A stretch of 64,000 nt of DNA from positions 62,001 through 126,000 of the forward strand of contig SCUE01000037.1 of NCBI GenBank assembly GCA_004297775.1. The letters are read 5' to 3'. The DNA comes from Chloroflexota bacterium. GTDB taxonomy: Bacteria > Chloroflexota > UBA6077 > FW602-bin22. This document shows, piece by piece, positions 1-9,759 of the stretch. The notes under the pieces are model-generated. The model was not told the DNA's origin and did not search any database. It was given only the letters and a program-made list of their open reading frames with translations. Each line of letters starts with the position of its first letter. Within the stretch, counting starts at the first letter, position 1. The position numbers were made by a program, and so were the translations under genes.

Positions 1-2057
1 GTCGGGATGCGATAGGCGCGCAGCAGCGCCGCGACCTCATCGGGCGTCAACCAGGGGCGTTCTTCGCGCTGGAACGCCGCCGAGACCACCGGCCGCGCCG
101 CCTCGCCGTCGATATCGGCAAACTCCGGAACCTCACCGGCTGGCCGACGGAGCCAGGTGGCGTAGTCGGCGGCGTGGCCGAGCGCTCGCGCGGCCGCCTC
201 CGGGAACGTGAACGACGGAATCGCGCGCACTCCTCGGAGCGCCGACGGTGTGCCCTGTGCGCCGACGAAGCAGGCCAACACTGGCTTGGGTGGAGGCGGA
301 TCGCATGCCTCGGTCAAGGCTGCCGCCACGTCATCCGCCTCGGTCACGAGGGGCGGGATGAACAGCACGATCGCGGCATCGACCGACGGATCGGCCAGGA
401 CCAGCCGCAAGGCCTGACCGTAGGTCGGGGCGGCGCCCGAGGCGAGCATGTCGACCGGATTGGTGACCGACGCCTCTGGCGGCAACAGTGCGCGGAGCGC
501 GGCTTGGGTCTCCGGTTCGAGCGATGGTAAGGTCAGCCCGTTCGCCTCGCAGGCATCGGCGCACAGAATGCCAAGGCCACCCGCGTTGGTGAGAACGCCG
601 ACCCGTAAGCCGGCGGGGAGTGGCTGGTTAGCCAATAGGGTGGTAACATCGAACAGTTCCTCGAGCGTGTCGCACCGGATCACGCCGGCCTGTCGAAAGA
701 GCGCGTCAACGGCGACGTCCGAACCGGCCAATGCGGCCGTATGAGACGCGGCGGCGCGTTGGCCAGCCTGGCCGCGCCCGCCCTTGACCGCCACGATCGG
801 CTTGCGTGCCGCGACGCGTCGCGCGACCCGGGCGAAGCGTCGCCCATTGCCGAAAGACTCCAGGTAAAGCAGGATTGCTCCGGTTGAGGCGTCGTCCTCC
901 CACCACTCAAGCAGGTCGTTGGAGGAGAGGTCTGCCTTGTTGCCCATCGAGACGAAGCTTGAGATGCCGATCCCAAGCTGTCGCGCGTGCTCGAGTATCG
1001 CGATCCCGAGCGCGCCCGACTGCGAGGCGACCGCGACGGTACCGGTCGGTGGCAGGGTCGGCGCGAAAGTGGCGTTCAAGGTGCCCTCGGGACCACTGAC
1101 CAGCACGCCCATGCAGTTGGGTCCGACCAGACGCACGCTTCGCGCCCGGCAGAGCGCAAGCAACTCGTCCTGCCGTCGGCGGCCCTCCTCACCGACCTCG
1201 GCGAAGCCGGCTGAGATCACGACCAGGGCACGCGCGCCCGCGTCGAGCGCTTCCCGCGCCGCGTCGAGGACCGCCGCGGCCGGCACGACGACAATGGCTA
1301 GATCGACCGGCGCGCCGATTGCAGCCACGGTTGGGTAGGCCCGGACCGACGCAACGGCGGTGGCGGTCGGGTTGACCGGGTAGACGGGCCCGTCGAAGCC
1401 CCCCGCAAGCAGGTTGCGAAAGAGCTCGTGCCCGATCGAGCCGCGGCGACGCGAGGCGCCGACCACGGCGACGGAGCGAGCGCGGAAGAGCGGCTCCAGC
1501 GACGCGGTCGCGGCGACGTGGCGCCGCGCGTCGGCTGCCGCGACGTAGGTCGGATCCGGTCGCAGCGTGACGTCGACCTCGACCTCGCCGCTCGCGAAGG
1601 CGCGGTTTATCCCAAAACCGAGGTTCTGCAGCAGCCCAAACATCGCCTGGTTGCTCGGCATCACAATCGCCAAGAAGCGGCGAATGCCGGCCCTCCGGGC
1701 GTCGCGCGACAGGGACTCAAAAAGCGCGGTGCCAATACCACGGCCCTGCTGGTGGTCGTCGACCGCGATCGCCATCTCCGCCCGCGCGGGGTCGCGCAGG
1801 CGGACGTAATTGGCTAACGCGACGATGTCGCCGCCCAACTCGGCGACGAGTGCGTGCCCGGCGACGGTGCCCGCGAGGGTCTCGCCCTCGAGGCGGATTC
1901 CGGCCGAGTGGAATCGCGTCTGGCGGCTTTCGGCCACAAGGCGCCCAAACAGGTCCTGAACCCGTGGCAGGTCGGCCGCGGCGAACGGTCGGATCAACAC
2001 CTGGCCACCGTCCGCCAGCAGCGCGAACTCGGCGGGCGTGGGTTTGGCATCGATCAC
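1..2057 (-). CDS. GNAT acetyltransferase fused to CoA-binding/ADP-forming acyl-CoA synthetase-like protein (partial, runs off left edge)
   Basis: Reverse-strand translation from GTG at 2057: VIDAKPTPAEFALLADGGQVLIRPFAAADL...EMAIAVDDHQQGRGIGTALFESL (GNAT), then LEPLFRARSVAVVGASRRRGSIGHELFRNLLAGGFDGPVYPVNP (CoA-binding domain). Open to the window edge, so missing from the ORF track. Confidence 0.85.
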   Translation of the reverse strand, partial: MIDAKPTPAEFALLADGGQVLIRPFAAADLPRVQDLFGRLVAESRQTRFHSAGIRLEGETLAGTVAGHALVAELGGDIVALANYVRLRDPARAEMAIAVDDHQQGRGIGTALFESLSRDARRAGIRRFLAIVMPSNQAMFGLLQNLGFGINRAFASGEVEVDVTLRPDPTYVAAADARRHVAATASLEPLFRARSVAVVGASRRRGSIGHELFRNLLAGGFDGPVYPVNPTATAVASVRAYPTVAAIGAPVDLAIVVVPAAAVLDAAREALDAGARALVVISAGFAEVGEEGRRRQDELLALCRARSVRLVGPNCMGVLVSGPEGTLNATFAPTLPPTGTVAVASQSGALGIAILEHARQLGIGISSFVSMGNKADLSSNDLLEWWEDDASTGAILLYLESFGNGRRFARVARRVAARKPIVAVKGGRGQAGQRAAASHTAALAGSDVAVDALFRQAGVIRCDTLEELFDVTTLLANQPLPAGLRVGVLTNAGGLGILCADACEANGLTLPSLEPETQAALRALLPPEASVTNPVDMLASGAAPTYGQALRLVLADPSVDAAIVLFIPPLVTEADDVAAALTEACDPPPPKPVLACFVGAQGTPSALRGVRAIPSFTFPEAAARALGHAADYATWLRRPAGEVPEFADIDGEAARPVVSAAFQREERPWLTPDEVAALLRAYRIP

Positions 2058-2248
2058 GGCACACCTCGCTCCGATCCTGATCTGCGTCGAGTGTACGCCT
2101 GCGCGAAAGGACGAACATCGGTTGCGACACCGGATGCGAAAGATATGCCACCTACCTAATCGATCACGGCGAGTCGCCTATGCGAACGGCCGCGCCACGC
2201 CGCCGCCTGTGGTAGTCTGGCCCGCGAATTACGCGGGAGGCGCACGGC

Positions 2249-3916
2249 ATGAACGGCTTCGACGCGGTTGTCAGCATTCTCAAGCGGGAAGGCGTCGAGT
2301 ACCTCTTCTCGTACCCGAATAACGCGATCATTGACTCGGCGGCGAAGGCCGGGCTTCGGCCCGTCATCGCCCGCGGCGAGAAGACGCTCATCAACATGGC
2401 CGACGGCTATGCCCGATCGGTCAATGGCAAGAAGCCGGCCGTCATCGTCGTCCAGCAGGGCTCGGGTATCGAGAATTGCTTCGGCGCGATCGCGCAGGCG
2501 TATGCCGACTCGATCCCACTACTGATCATTCCCGGCGGCGGCGATCAGCGTAACCGCGGCAGCGAATTCGACCCGATCCCGAGTTTCGGCCGCATTACCA
2601 AATGGGCCGACCGCGTGACGTACCCGGAGCGGTTGGCGAGTTCCCTTCGGCGCGCGTTTCAGCAGTTGCGTAATCCGCCATACGGGCCGGTCCTGCTCGA
2701 AATTCCACGCGATGTCGGCGCGGCCGAAATCCCCGATGCAACGCTCGCGGCCTATGTGCCCGCGCGTGCTTACCGTTCGGCAGCCGACTCGGCCGACGTC
2801 ACCAAGGCGATCGACATCCTTTCGCGCGCCAAGCGCCCGATGATCATCGCCGGTCATGGCGTCCTCTGGGCCGAGGCGTGGGGTTCACTCCGTGCGTTCG
2901 CCGAATCGACCGGCATCCCGGTCATGACGACGATGGCGTCGAAGGGCGTCTTCGCCGAGAACCACCCCCTCTCGCTCGGCGTCGGCGGCCTCACCCTCTC
3001 GCGAGCCGCCGCGCAGTTCCTGACGACAAGCGACGTCATCCTCGCGCTCGGCGCGGGACTGATTGCGACGGTGCCGTTCGTGACGCCCATTCCGGAGGGC
3101 AAGACGCTGATCCAGGTATCGCACGATCACGATGCGATCGACCGCGACTACACGATTCAACACGCCTTGATCGGCGACGTCGGCCTGGTGATCGATCAGT
3201 TGCAAACCGAGAGCGCCAAGAAAGGGCTACGTGGACCCGATGCCACGGGCGAGATTCGCGAGGCGCGTGCAGCCGAACTGCGTCAATGGTCGCCTCGGTT
3301 CACTTCTGACGAAACGCCGATCAGCCCGTACCGTGTCATTCGCGACCTGATGAATACTGTCGATCGCGCGAACACGGTCGTAACGCACGACTCCGGCAAC
3401 CCACGCGACCAGACTCTGACGTCCTATGAAGCGATCACGCCGCGCGGCTACCTCGGCTGGGGCAAATCGACCCAGCTGGGCACTGGCATGGGGATCGCAC
3501 TCGGGGCAAAGCTCGCCACGCCTGACAAACTGTGCGTCAATATCCTCGGCGACCTCGCCTTCGGCACGATCGGAATGGAAGTTGAGACCGCCGTGCGCGA
3601 GCGACTACCGATCCTGACCGTCCTCATCAATAACTCGGTCATGGGTGGATACGGCCACCACATGCCGAACGCGAGCGAGAAGTTCTCCTCGAACCGACTC
3701 AGCGGCGAATACTGGAAGGTCGCGGAGGGCCTCGGCGCCTATGCCGAGCGCGTCACCAGCCCGTCCGAAGTCGTGCCGGCGCTCAAGCGGGCGATCGACG
3801 CGACCCGGCGGGGCCGCCCAGCTACGATCGAGTTCATTACGCGAGAGGAACCGGTCTATCCGGTCGCACGTGGCCTGCTCGCGGAGGTCGCCAAGGAACT
3901 GAGACAACCGGTCTAG
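2249..3916 (+). CDS. thiamine pyrophosphate-dependent enzyme, acetolactate synthase large-subunit-like
   Basis: 555 aa; N-terminal TPP-binding Pyr domain and C-terminal GDLAFGTIGMEVETAVRERLPILTVLINN TPP motif; SD gggagg upstream. Confidence 0.88.
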   Translation: MNGFDAVVSILKREGVEYLFSYPNNAIIDSAAKAGLRPVIARGEKTLINMADGYARSVNGKKPAVIVVQQGSGIENCFGAIAQAYADSIPLLIIPGGGDQRNRGSEFDPIPSFGRITKWADRVTYPERLASSLRRAFQQLRNPPYGPVLLEIPRDVGAAEIPDATLAAYVPARAYRSAADSADVTKAIDILSRAKRPMIIAGHGVLWAEAWGSLRAFAESTGIPVMTTMASKGVFAENHPLSLGVGGLTLSRAAAQFLTTSDVILALGAGLIATVPFVTPIPEGKTLIQVSHDHDAIDRDYTIQHALIGDVGLVIDQLQTESAKKGLRGPDATGEIREARAAELRQWSPRFTSDETPISPYRVIRDLMNTVDRANTVVTHDSGNPRDQTLTSYEAITPRGYLGWGKSTQLGTGMGIALGAKLATPDKLCVNILGDLAFGTIGMEVETAVRERLPILTVLINNSVMGGYGHHMPNASEKFSSNRLSGEYWKVAEGLGAYAERVTSPSEVVPALKRAIDATRRGRPATIEFITREEPVYPVARGLLAEVAKELRQPV

Positions 3917-3970
3917 AGCTCGGGAACGATTGGATATCGCATCGTCGATCCTGTCCACCGGCGGGAAATC

Positions 3971-4003
3971 GAATGGGCGGCGCTCCCAGAGCGCCGCCCA
4001 TTC
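3971..4003. terminator. bidirectional intrinsic terminator-like hairpin between convergent genes
   Basis: Perfect 15-bp stem GAATGGGCGGCGCTC-CCA-GAGCGCCGCCCATTC. Confidence 0.75.
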
Positions 4004-4051
4004 CCCTGTCCGCGTGGCGGGCCAATCGACGCGGGCCGCGATCGCGAGATC

Positions 4052-5314
4052 CTAGCTCGCCATCGCCGCCGACATCATCTTCAATCCGACTTCCATTCCC
4101 TTCCACGGCGCTCCAGCGTGGAACGGCTCGCCGGCGCCAAACCGCCACGGCAGGTACACGCCGAGCAGCTTCTTGCCGAGCCGCCAGACCGGAGACGAAC
4201 CGACCCGGTAGGCGTTGCCGGCGTCCGGGCGCACCTCGACGGCGGTCCCGTTGTCCTTCAGGCGCAACGGCACCTGCGCGAACGTCGCCGTGTCGAACTG
4301 CTCCATCACGCACATGCTGATCGGATCGAAGGCGACTGATGGCTTCTCACCCAGGATGTCGGACGCGATCGCGTCCGCCGCGGCGTCGGCCTGAAGGAAT
4401 GCAAGGAACGCCTGCTTGACCGGGAAATCGCCAGCGTCGCCGACGGCAAACACATTGTCGAGACCACGCACGCGCCGTGTCGCGAGGTCTGTCGCGATGA
4501 AACCGCGATCGTCCGACGGCAGCCCGGCAAATGTCGTCGCAGCGACATACGGCGGAAACGCGACCAGCAGATCGAACCCGAGCGTCTCGCCATTCGCGTA
4601 GACGACCTCGTTCGGCTCGATGCGCGACACCGCGTAGCCGCGATGGCCGACGATCCCGCGCCGATCGAACTCGCTCGAGACGAGCGTGTTCAGGCGCGGA
4701 CCGAAGGCCTGAATGTAGCCCTGCTCGTAGGTCGACCAGGTGATGTTCACCTTCGAGCGCGCGTGGTGTTGGCGCAGCCAGGAATCCAGCATCATCACCA
4801 TCTCGTACAGCGGTCCGCTGCATTTGTTGCGCGGCGGCACCAGGAATAGCACCCGTCGCTCCTTGCCGGCGTCGGCCGCGACCAGCAGACCGTCGAATCC
4901 CACGCGCAACCGAAGCATCTCCTCCGGTGTCCAGATCATGTAGGCGTGCTCGGCCATCCCCGGGATCTCTTCGGCCCGCATCGACGCGCCCGTCGCGACG
5001 ACGAGATGGTCGTACGGGATGTCCTCGCCGCCGGCGGTAACGGTTCGAGACACTGTGTCGATCACAGACGCCTTTCCCTGCACCAGTCGAATCCCCTTTC
5101 GACTCGTCGGCCGATCGAGGGGAATCGTCAGCTCGGCGGGATCGAGGCCGAATGGCACGTAGATCGTGTTCGGCTTGAAGAGGAAGTGATCCTGATCGGA
5201 CACGAGCGTCATCGCGGCTCGATCACCCACCTTCATGCGCGTGTAGAACGCCGCCTCCAAACCGCCAAACCCGCCGCCGATGACGACGACGCGCGGTTGC
5301 GTGTGCGTGCCCAT
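4052..5314 (-). CDS. FAD-dependent oxidoreductase, sulfide:quinone oxidoreductase-like
   Basis: MGTHTQPRVVVIGGGFGGLEAAFYTRM Rossmann motif; PPRNKCSGPLYEMVMMLD Cys motif; SD GGAGAA upstream of ATG 5314. Confidence 0.8.
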   Translation of the reverse strand: MGTHTQPRVVVIGGGFGGLEAAFYTRMKVGDRAAMTLVSDQDHFLFKPNTIYVPFGLDPAELTIPLDRPTSRKGIRLVQGKASVIDTVSRTVTAGGEDIPYDHLVVATGASMRAEEIPGMAEHAYMIWTPEEMLRLRVGFDGLLVAADAGKERRVLFLVPPRNKCSGPLYEMVMMLDSWLRQHHARSKVNITWSTYEQGYIQAFGPRLNTLVSSEFDRRGIVGHRGYAVSRIEPNEVVYANGETLGFDLLVAFPPYVAATTFAGLPSDDRGFIATDLATRRVRGLDNVFAVGDAGDFPVKQAFLAFLQADAAADAIASDILGEKPSVAFDPISMCVMEQFDTATFAQVPLRLKDNGTAVEVRPDAGNAYRVGSSPVWRLGKKLLGVYLPWRFGAGEPFHAGAPWKGMEVGLKMMSAAMAS

Positions 5315-5334
5315 CGTGAATTCTCCTTGCTCGC

Positions 5335-5351
5335 ATACCCTATCTGGGTAT
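5335..5351. promoter_or_regulatory. palindromic operator candidate ATACCC-TATCT-GGGTAT
   Basis: Perfect 6-bp inverted repeat with 5-nt spacer, 20 bp upstream of the SQR-like start codon. Confidence 0.5.
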
Positions 5352-5537
5352 TTAGAGAATCGCCGACGTGACGGTTCCCGCCATCCGGGGATTCCCCGGA
5401 CTCCTGGCAACACGGCCCGCGAGTAGTCCGAATGCACTATGTCGACCTGTACCGACGGTCAGGCAAAAGTCTGGTCAAATGCAGGGCGCGCGAAACCAGC
5501 CTCGCGAGGATCATGTGCCTGGCGAGGAGGCGACCCA

Positions 5538-5771
5538 ATGGCTACCCAGACGAGTAACACCGCGATGGCGCTGATGGAGCGCGTCGCGTACGACCGCCTA
5601 CGCCGATTCAACCACATTTCCGCGATCGCCGAGGAAAGCGAGTCCCCTCTTTGGCGCAAGCTCGCCGAGCGATCGGCGCGATCGGCACTGCGCGATTATC
5701 TCATCGTCGGGATGACGCAACGCGCCGCCGAGGATCTCGCGCCCGATCAGATCGCGTCCGAAGCCGCCTGA
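5538..5771 (+). CDS. small hypothetical protein (77 aa)
   Basis: ORF from ATG 5538 with SD-like ggcgaggagg upstream. Confidence 0.55.
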   Translation: MATQTSNTAMALMERVAYDRLRRFNHISAIAEESESPLWRKLAERSARSALRDYLIVGMTQRAAEDLAPDQIASEAA

Positions 5772-5849
5772 CGACGACGCGGCCGTACGGCCGCGTTGAG
5801 CCAGCGGTTCATCCCACGCACGTGAGAACCGTCTAAGCTTGTCGCCCAT

Positions 5850-6341
5850 ATGGCGAGTGAATCCAGCTTTGACGTCGTTTCTCAGTTCGATCGGCAAGAG
5901 CTGGTCAATGCGATCGATCAGGTCGAGCGCGAGGTGACGACCCGCTACGACCTGAAATCGACCGGCACGGAAATCCAGTTGACGACCGATAAGCTCACGG
6001 TCGCGACCGGCACCGACTTCACGCTCAAGCAAGTGCGAGACGTGATCGTCGAGAAACTGACGCGGCGCAATCTCGACACCCGCATTCTCGATTGGGGAAA
6101 GGTGACCCCGGCGGCGCGCGGAACCGTCCGCCAGGAGGCCACCCTGAAGCAGGGCATTACGGCCGAACTTGGCCGCGAAATGGTGAAGTTCATCAAGAGT
6201 GCCAACCCCAAGACCCGTCCGCAGATCCAGGGGGACGCGGTCCGCGTCTTCGCCAAGTCGCGCGATGAGCTTCAGTCCGTGATTCAGAGCCTCAAACAAA
6301 AGGAGTGGCCCGCGCCGCTCCAATTCGTCAACTACCGCTGA
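5850..6341 (+). CDS. yajQ: YajQ family nucleotide-binding protein
   Basis: MASESSFDVVSQFDRQELVNAIDQVEREVTTRYDLKSTGTEI; 163 aa, characteristic YajQ sequence. Confidence 0.93.
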   Translation: MASESSFDVVSQFDRQELVNAIDQVEREVTTRYDLKSTGTEIQLTTDKLTVATGTDFTLKQVRDVIVEKLTRRNLDTRILDWGKVTPAARGTVRQEATLKQGITAELGREMVKFIKSANPKTRPQIQGDAVRVFAKSRDELQSVIQSLKQKEWPAPLQFVNYR

Positions 6342-6351
6342 GGAGGAGACT

Positions 6352-7770
6352 GTGCCCACCTGGACGCTCGACTGGAAGCGTGGTCCGCTCGAAGTTCGGT
6401 TGCCAGATGACGGCACCGTAACCTCGATCGAACGCCCGGCAACGATGCCGGGTCGTGGCTCGTGGCTCGACGTGATCGCCCACGCGGTCGACCATCCGAT
6501 CGGCTCGCCGCCACTTCGAGACATCGTCAAGGCCGGCGACCGGGTCGCGCTGCTTGTGACCGACATGCAGGATGAGATCCTCGGACAGCAAGGGGTCGGT
6601 GATTACCTGATCGATTACCTCGGCGCGGCCGGCGTGGATGCGCGAAGCATCACCCTGATCCATGCCGCCGGCATGCACGGCCATCCCGGTGCGCGGGCGA
6701 AGATTGGCGAACGTATCATCGGCCGAGTCGGCGCCTACATCGAACACGACCCGTACGACGAGCCGAATCTCTCGTTCCTGGGCGTCACCCGCCTCGGCAC
6801 ACCGGTCTGGGTCAATCGCGCTGCCGCTGAGGCCGACGTCGTCATTGGCCTGGGCCAGTGCTCGCCCAGCCTCTACGGATTTCAGGGCGGCGCTGGCATC
6901 ATTCTTCCGGGAATCAGCGCGGCCGACACGATTCGGTACAACCACGCGCGGATTCTGACGACGCGCACGAATTCCGCCTGGGGCCTCGGAAACCCGATGC
7001 GTGAGGACGTCATGGACGTCGGCGACTTGGCGCGACTGCGATTTAAGATCGACTGCGCGGCCGGAATCCCGCTGATCCTCAGCTCCACGCCGCACGGGGC
7101 AGCCGCGACAGAGACGGCAAACGCCGCATTCGCGGGCTATTTCCGCGAGGAGTGGCCGGTCGCGGTATCGTACGTCGAGGCAAACACGATGGCCGCGGTC
7201 GACCCGGCCGATATCTACGTGTTCTCGCCGGGACGCGCGCCAGCGCTCATGAACAGCATCTACATGGCGATCGAGTCGGCGGTTCGTGCCACCCATCAGG
7301 ATGGAGTCATCATCGCGGTCGTGTCGGCATACGATCACACGCCGTTCCCGCCACGGCCGCTCGCCGAGACGATGGCTGAGTTCCGCTATGTCACGCGGCG
7401 GTGGTGCGAGGAAACCGGCGACGATAATCCGATGCACGCCTACTGGCACCATCGCGATGGTGTCTGCAAGACAGAGCTGCTCGGCCGATCTCTGGAGGAG
7501 ATCAGTCGCGTCATTGCCCGTTTCGACGGCGAGCCGCGCTCCACCACACACATCTGGAGCCATCGGCGTTCGATCGAATCGCGGCGCTGCATCCTGGTCT
7601 CGGAAGGCGTCCCGCCGGCAGACGGCGCGGCCATGGGGTTCGTCGCGACGTATGCTGACTTTGAGTCGGCCTATCGGCACGCGCGGGATCTCGTCCAGCC
7701 GGGCGCGCGGGTTCTGGCGAATATGCCGCCGGGAGGGGCGATTCCGTTCGTTCGCAACCCGGCGCCGTAG
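6352..7770 (+). CDS. LarA-like (DUF2088) lactate racemase-domain protein
   Basis: 472 aa; LarA-type N-terminal VRLPDDGTV..I and HAAGMHGHPGARAKIGERIIGRV segments; SD gaggagac. Confidence 0.75.
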   Translation: MPTWTLDWKRGPLEVRLPDDGTVTSIERPATMPGRGSWLDVIAHAVDHPIGSPPLRDIVKAGDRVALLVTDMQDEILGQQGVGDYLIDYLGAAGVDARSITLIHAAGMHGHPGARAKIGERIIGRVGAYIEHDPYDEPNLSFLGVTRLGTPVWVNRAAAEADVVIGLGQCSPSLYGFQGGAGIILPGISAADTIRYNHARILTTRTNSAWGLGNPMREDVMDVGDLARLRFKIDCAAGIPLILSSTPHGAAATETANAAFAGYFREEWPVAVSYVEANTMAAVDPADIYVFSPGRAPALMNSIYMAIESAVRATHQDGVIIAVVSAYDHTPFPPRPLAETMAEFRYVTRRWCEETGDDNPMHAYWHHRDGVCKTELLGRSLEEISRVIARFDGEPRSTTHIWSHRRSIESRRCILVSEGVPPADGAAMGFVATYADFESAYRHARDLVQPGARVLANMPPGGAIPFVRNPAP

Positions 7771-7808
7771 GCCGACTTAGAGCGCCGCAAGAAATGACCG
7801 CCGCCATC

Positions 7809-7837
7809 TTGTCAGTCGGCAGGTACGCCCGTACAAC
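7809..7837 (+). promoter_or_regulatory. sigma70-type promoter for PBP2
   Basis: TTGTCA - 17 bp - TACAAC ending 11 nt before in-frame GTG 7849. Confidence 0.5.
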
Positions 7838-7848
7838 GATTGCGCGAC

Positions 7849-9720
7849 GTGCATCTCCTCACATCATTCGACGGCTCGGTCAGGGACGCCCCCGTGGTGG
7901 TGCCGCGACGCCGTCTGCTCACGGTCGGAGGAATCGCCGCGCTGGGGTTTGCCGCGCTCGGCGGCCGGTTGTTCCAAATGCAGGTGCTCGATGGATCCGA
8001 CTATCTGACACGCGCCGAGCGCAATCGGCTCGACACGACGACGATCGCGGCGCATCGCGGCCTCCTATCCGACCGACACCAGATCCCGCTGGTGCGAAAT
8101 CGTCCTGCCTACGTCGTCGGAATCGTGCCAGCCGATCTTCCTCGCCGCGGCGAGATCGTCTTCCGCCGCCTGGCGAAGCTCATCGGCGGAACGCCGCGTG
8201 ATTTCGCGGCCATGGTCGGGCGCGCCACCGATCCGAACCAGTCGATCACGGTACGCGCGACCTTCGACCCAGGCGTTGCCCAAGCCATCAACGAGCGGAT
8301 CGCCGAATTGCCGGGTGTGCGCGTCGACCTCATCAATGCGCGCGAGTATGTTGACGGTCCGGTCACGAGCCATCTGGTCGGTCACGTCGGCACAATCAGC
8401 GAAGACCAGTTCCGTGCCGCCAAAGGTGAATCGGGCCCATACAAGCCGACCGACCGTGTCGGGCAGAGTGGTCTGGAATCCGCGCTCGAACCGATCCTGC
8501 GTGGGCGGACCGGACTCCGCAAAGTCGAACGGGATGCCTCGGGTCGAGAAACCGCCACGCTCGGCATTGAGCCGGCGCGACCCGGCAAGAACGTCGGCCT
8601 CACGATCGATCTCGCCTTGCAACGGGAGGTGCATCGGCTCGTGTCGGAGCGCATCGCTCAATTCGAGCTCGCGTCAGTTGTGGTCGTCGACCCGTCGAAC
8701 GGCGACGTTCTGGCGATGTCCCACCTTCCGGCGTACGACAACGGAGCGCTGGCCGACGGCATCGCGGCCGATGACTTCGCGCGGCTGGTCAAGGATCCGA
8801 CACACCCGCTGCTGAATGGCGCGATCGGCAGCGCCTGGCCGCCCGGTTCGTGCTTCAAGATCATCACCGCGCTGGCGGCGCTCGACGCCGGAGTCGTGAA
8901 ACCGGATACGACGATCCATTGCAGCGGTGGCATCCGTTTGCCGGGTGGCGCCTGGCTGGGATGCTGGGCCGCGCACGGCCGACAAGACATGGTTAGCGCG
9001 CTCGCGAACTCCTGCGACAGCTACTTCTACCAGCTCGTCGGCGGCGAGCCAAACGGTAAATGGGATGGCGTCGGGCCGGATCGTCTCGCCGAATGGGCAC
9101 GAACCTTCGGCCTCGGTCGGCCGACCGGCGTCGAGATCCCAGGCGAGGTCGCCGGCATCGTTCCGACACCAGCCTGGAAGCGCACGACGCACAACCAGCC
9201 GTGGTACCGCGGCGACACGTACATCAGCGCGATCGGACAAGGTTTCTACACATCGACGCCGATACAGATGGCGATGGTCGCCGCCACGGTCGCCAACGGA
9301 GGCACGATCTATCGGCCACGGCTCATTCGATCGACCGAGGATGTCGAGCAGAAGACGATCGAGCAACGGCCGCCCGTGACGCTGGGCAGGCTGGCGTCGA
9401 CTCCCGCCCATATAGAGGTCGTGCGCGAGGGCGTACGGGCCGGCATGCTGATCGGAACATCGCCTTTTGGTGCGCGCTACTACGGAACGTCCTGGGACTC
9501 GAATATTCGCGACCTGCCGTTCGCTGGCAAGACCGGCACGTCTGAATACGGAGTCGCGGGTCCAGATGGCAAGTTGCCTACGCACGGATGGTTCGTCTTC
9601 TGGGCGCCGCACGACAAACCGCGTATCGCCGGATCGGTCTTCGTCAAGCGGGGCCGCGGCGCTCAGGAAGCCGGCAAGCTGGGCAGCCAGATCGTCAAGG
9701 CGTATTTCGGCATTGTGTAG
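7849..9720 (+). CDS. mrdA: penicillin-binding protein 2 (peptidoglycan transpeptidase)
   Basis: AAHRGLLSDRHQIPL N-terminal domain, AWPPGSCFKIITALAAL (SxxK), SCDSYFYQL (SxN), AGKTGTSEYG (KTG). Track ORF starts at 7840 (TTG); GTG 7849 preferred from promoter position. Confidence 0.9.
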   Translation: MHLLTSFDGSVRDAPVVVPRRRLLTVGGIAALGFAALGGRLFQMQVLDGSDYLTRAERNRLDTTTIAAHRGLLSDRHQIPLVRNRPAYVVGIVPADLPRRGEIVFRRLAKLIGGTPRDFAAMVGRATDPNQSITVRATFDPGVAQAINERIAELPGVRVDLINAREYVDGPVTSHLVGHVGTISEDQFRAAKGESGPYKPTDRVGQSGLESALEPILRGRTGLRKVERDASGRETATLGIEPARPGKNVGLTIDLALQREVHRLVSERIAQFELASVVVVDPSNGDVLAMSHLPAYDNGALADGIAADDFARLVKDPTHPLLNGAIGSAWPPGSCFKIITALAALDAGVVKPDTTIHCSGGIRLPGGAWLGCWAAHGRQDMVSALANSCDSYFYQLVGGEPNGKWDGVGPDRLAEWARTFGLGRPTGVEIPGEVAGIVPTPAWKRTTHNQPWYRGDTYISAIGQGFYTSTPIQMAMVAATVANGGTIYRPRLIRSTEDVEQKTIEQRPPVTLGRLASTPAHIEVVREGVRAGMLIGTSPFGARYYGTSWDSNIRDLPFAGKTGTSEYGVAGPDGKLPTHGWFVFWAPHDKPRIAGSVFVKRGRGAQEAGKLGSQIVKAYFGIV

Positions 9721-9759
9721 ACTCGCCCTCGCGGCCGCACGCATGATGGCCGGCGAAGG

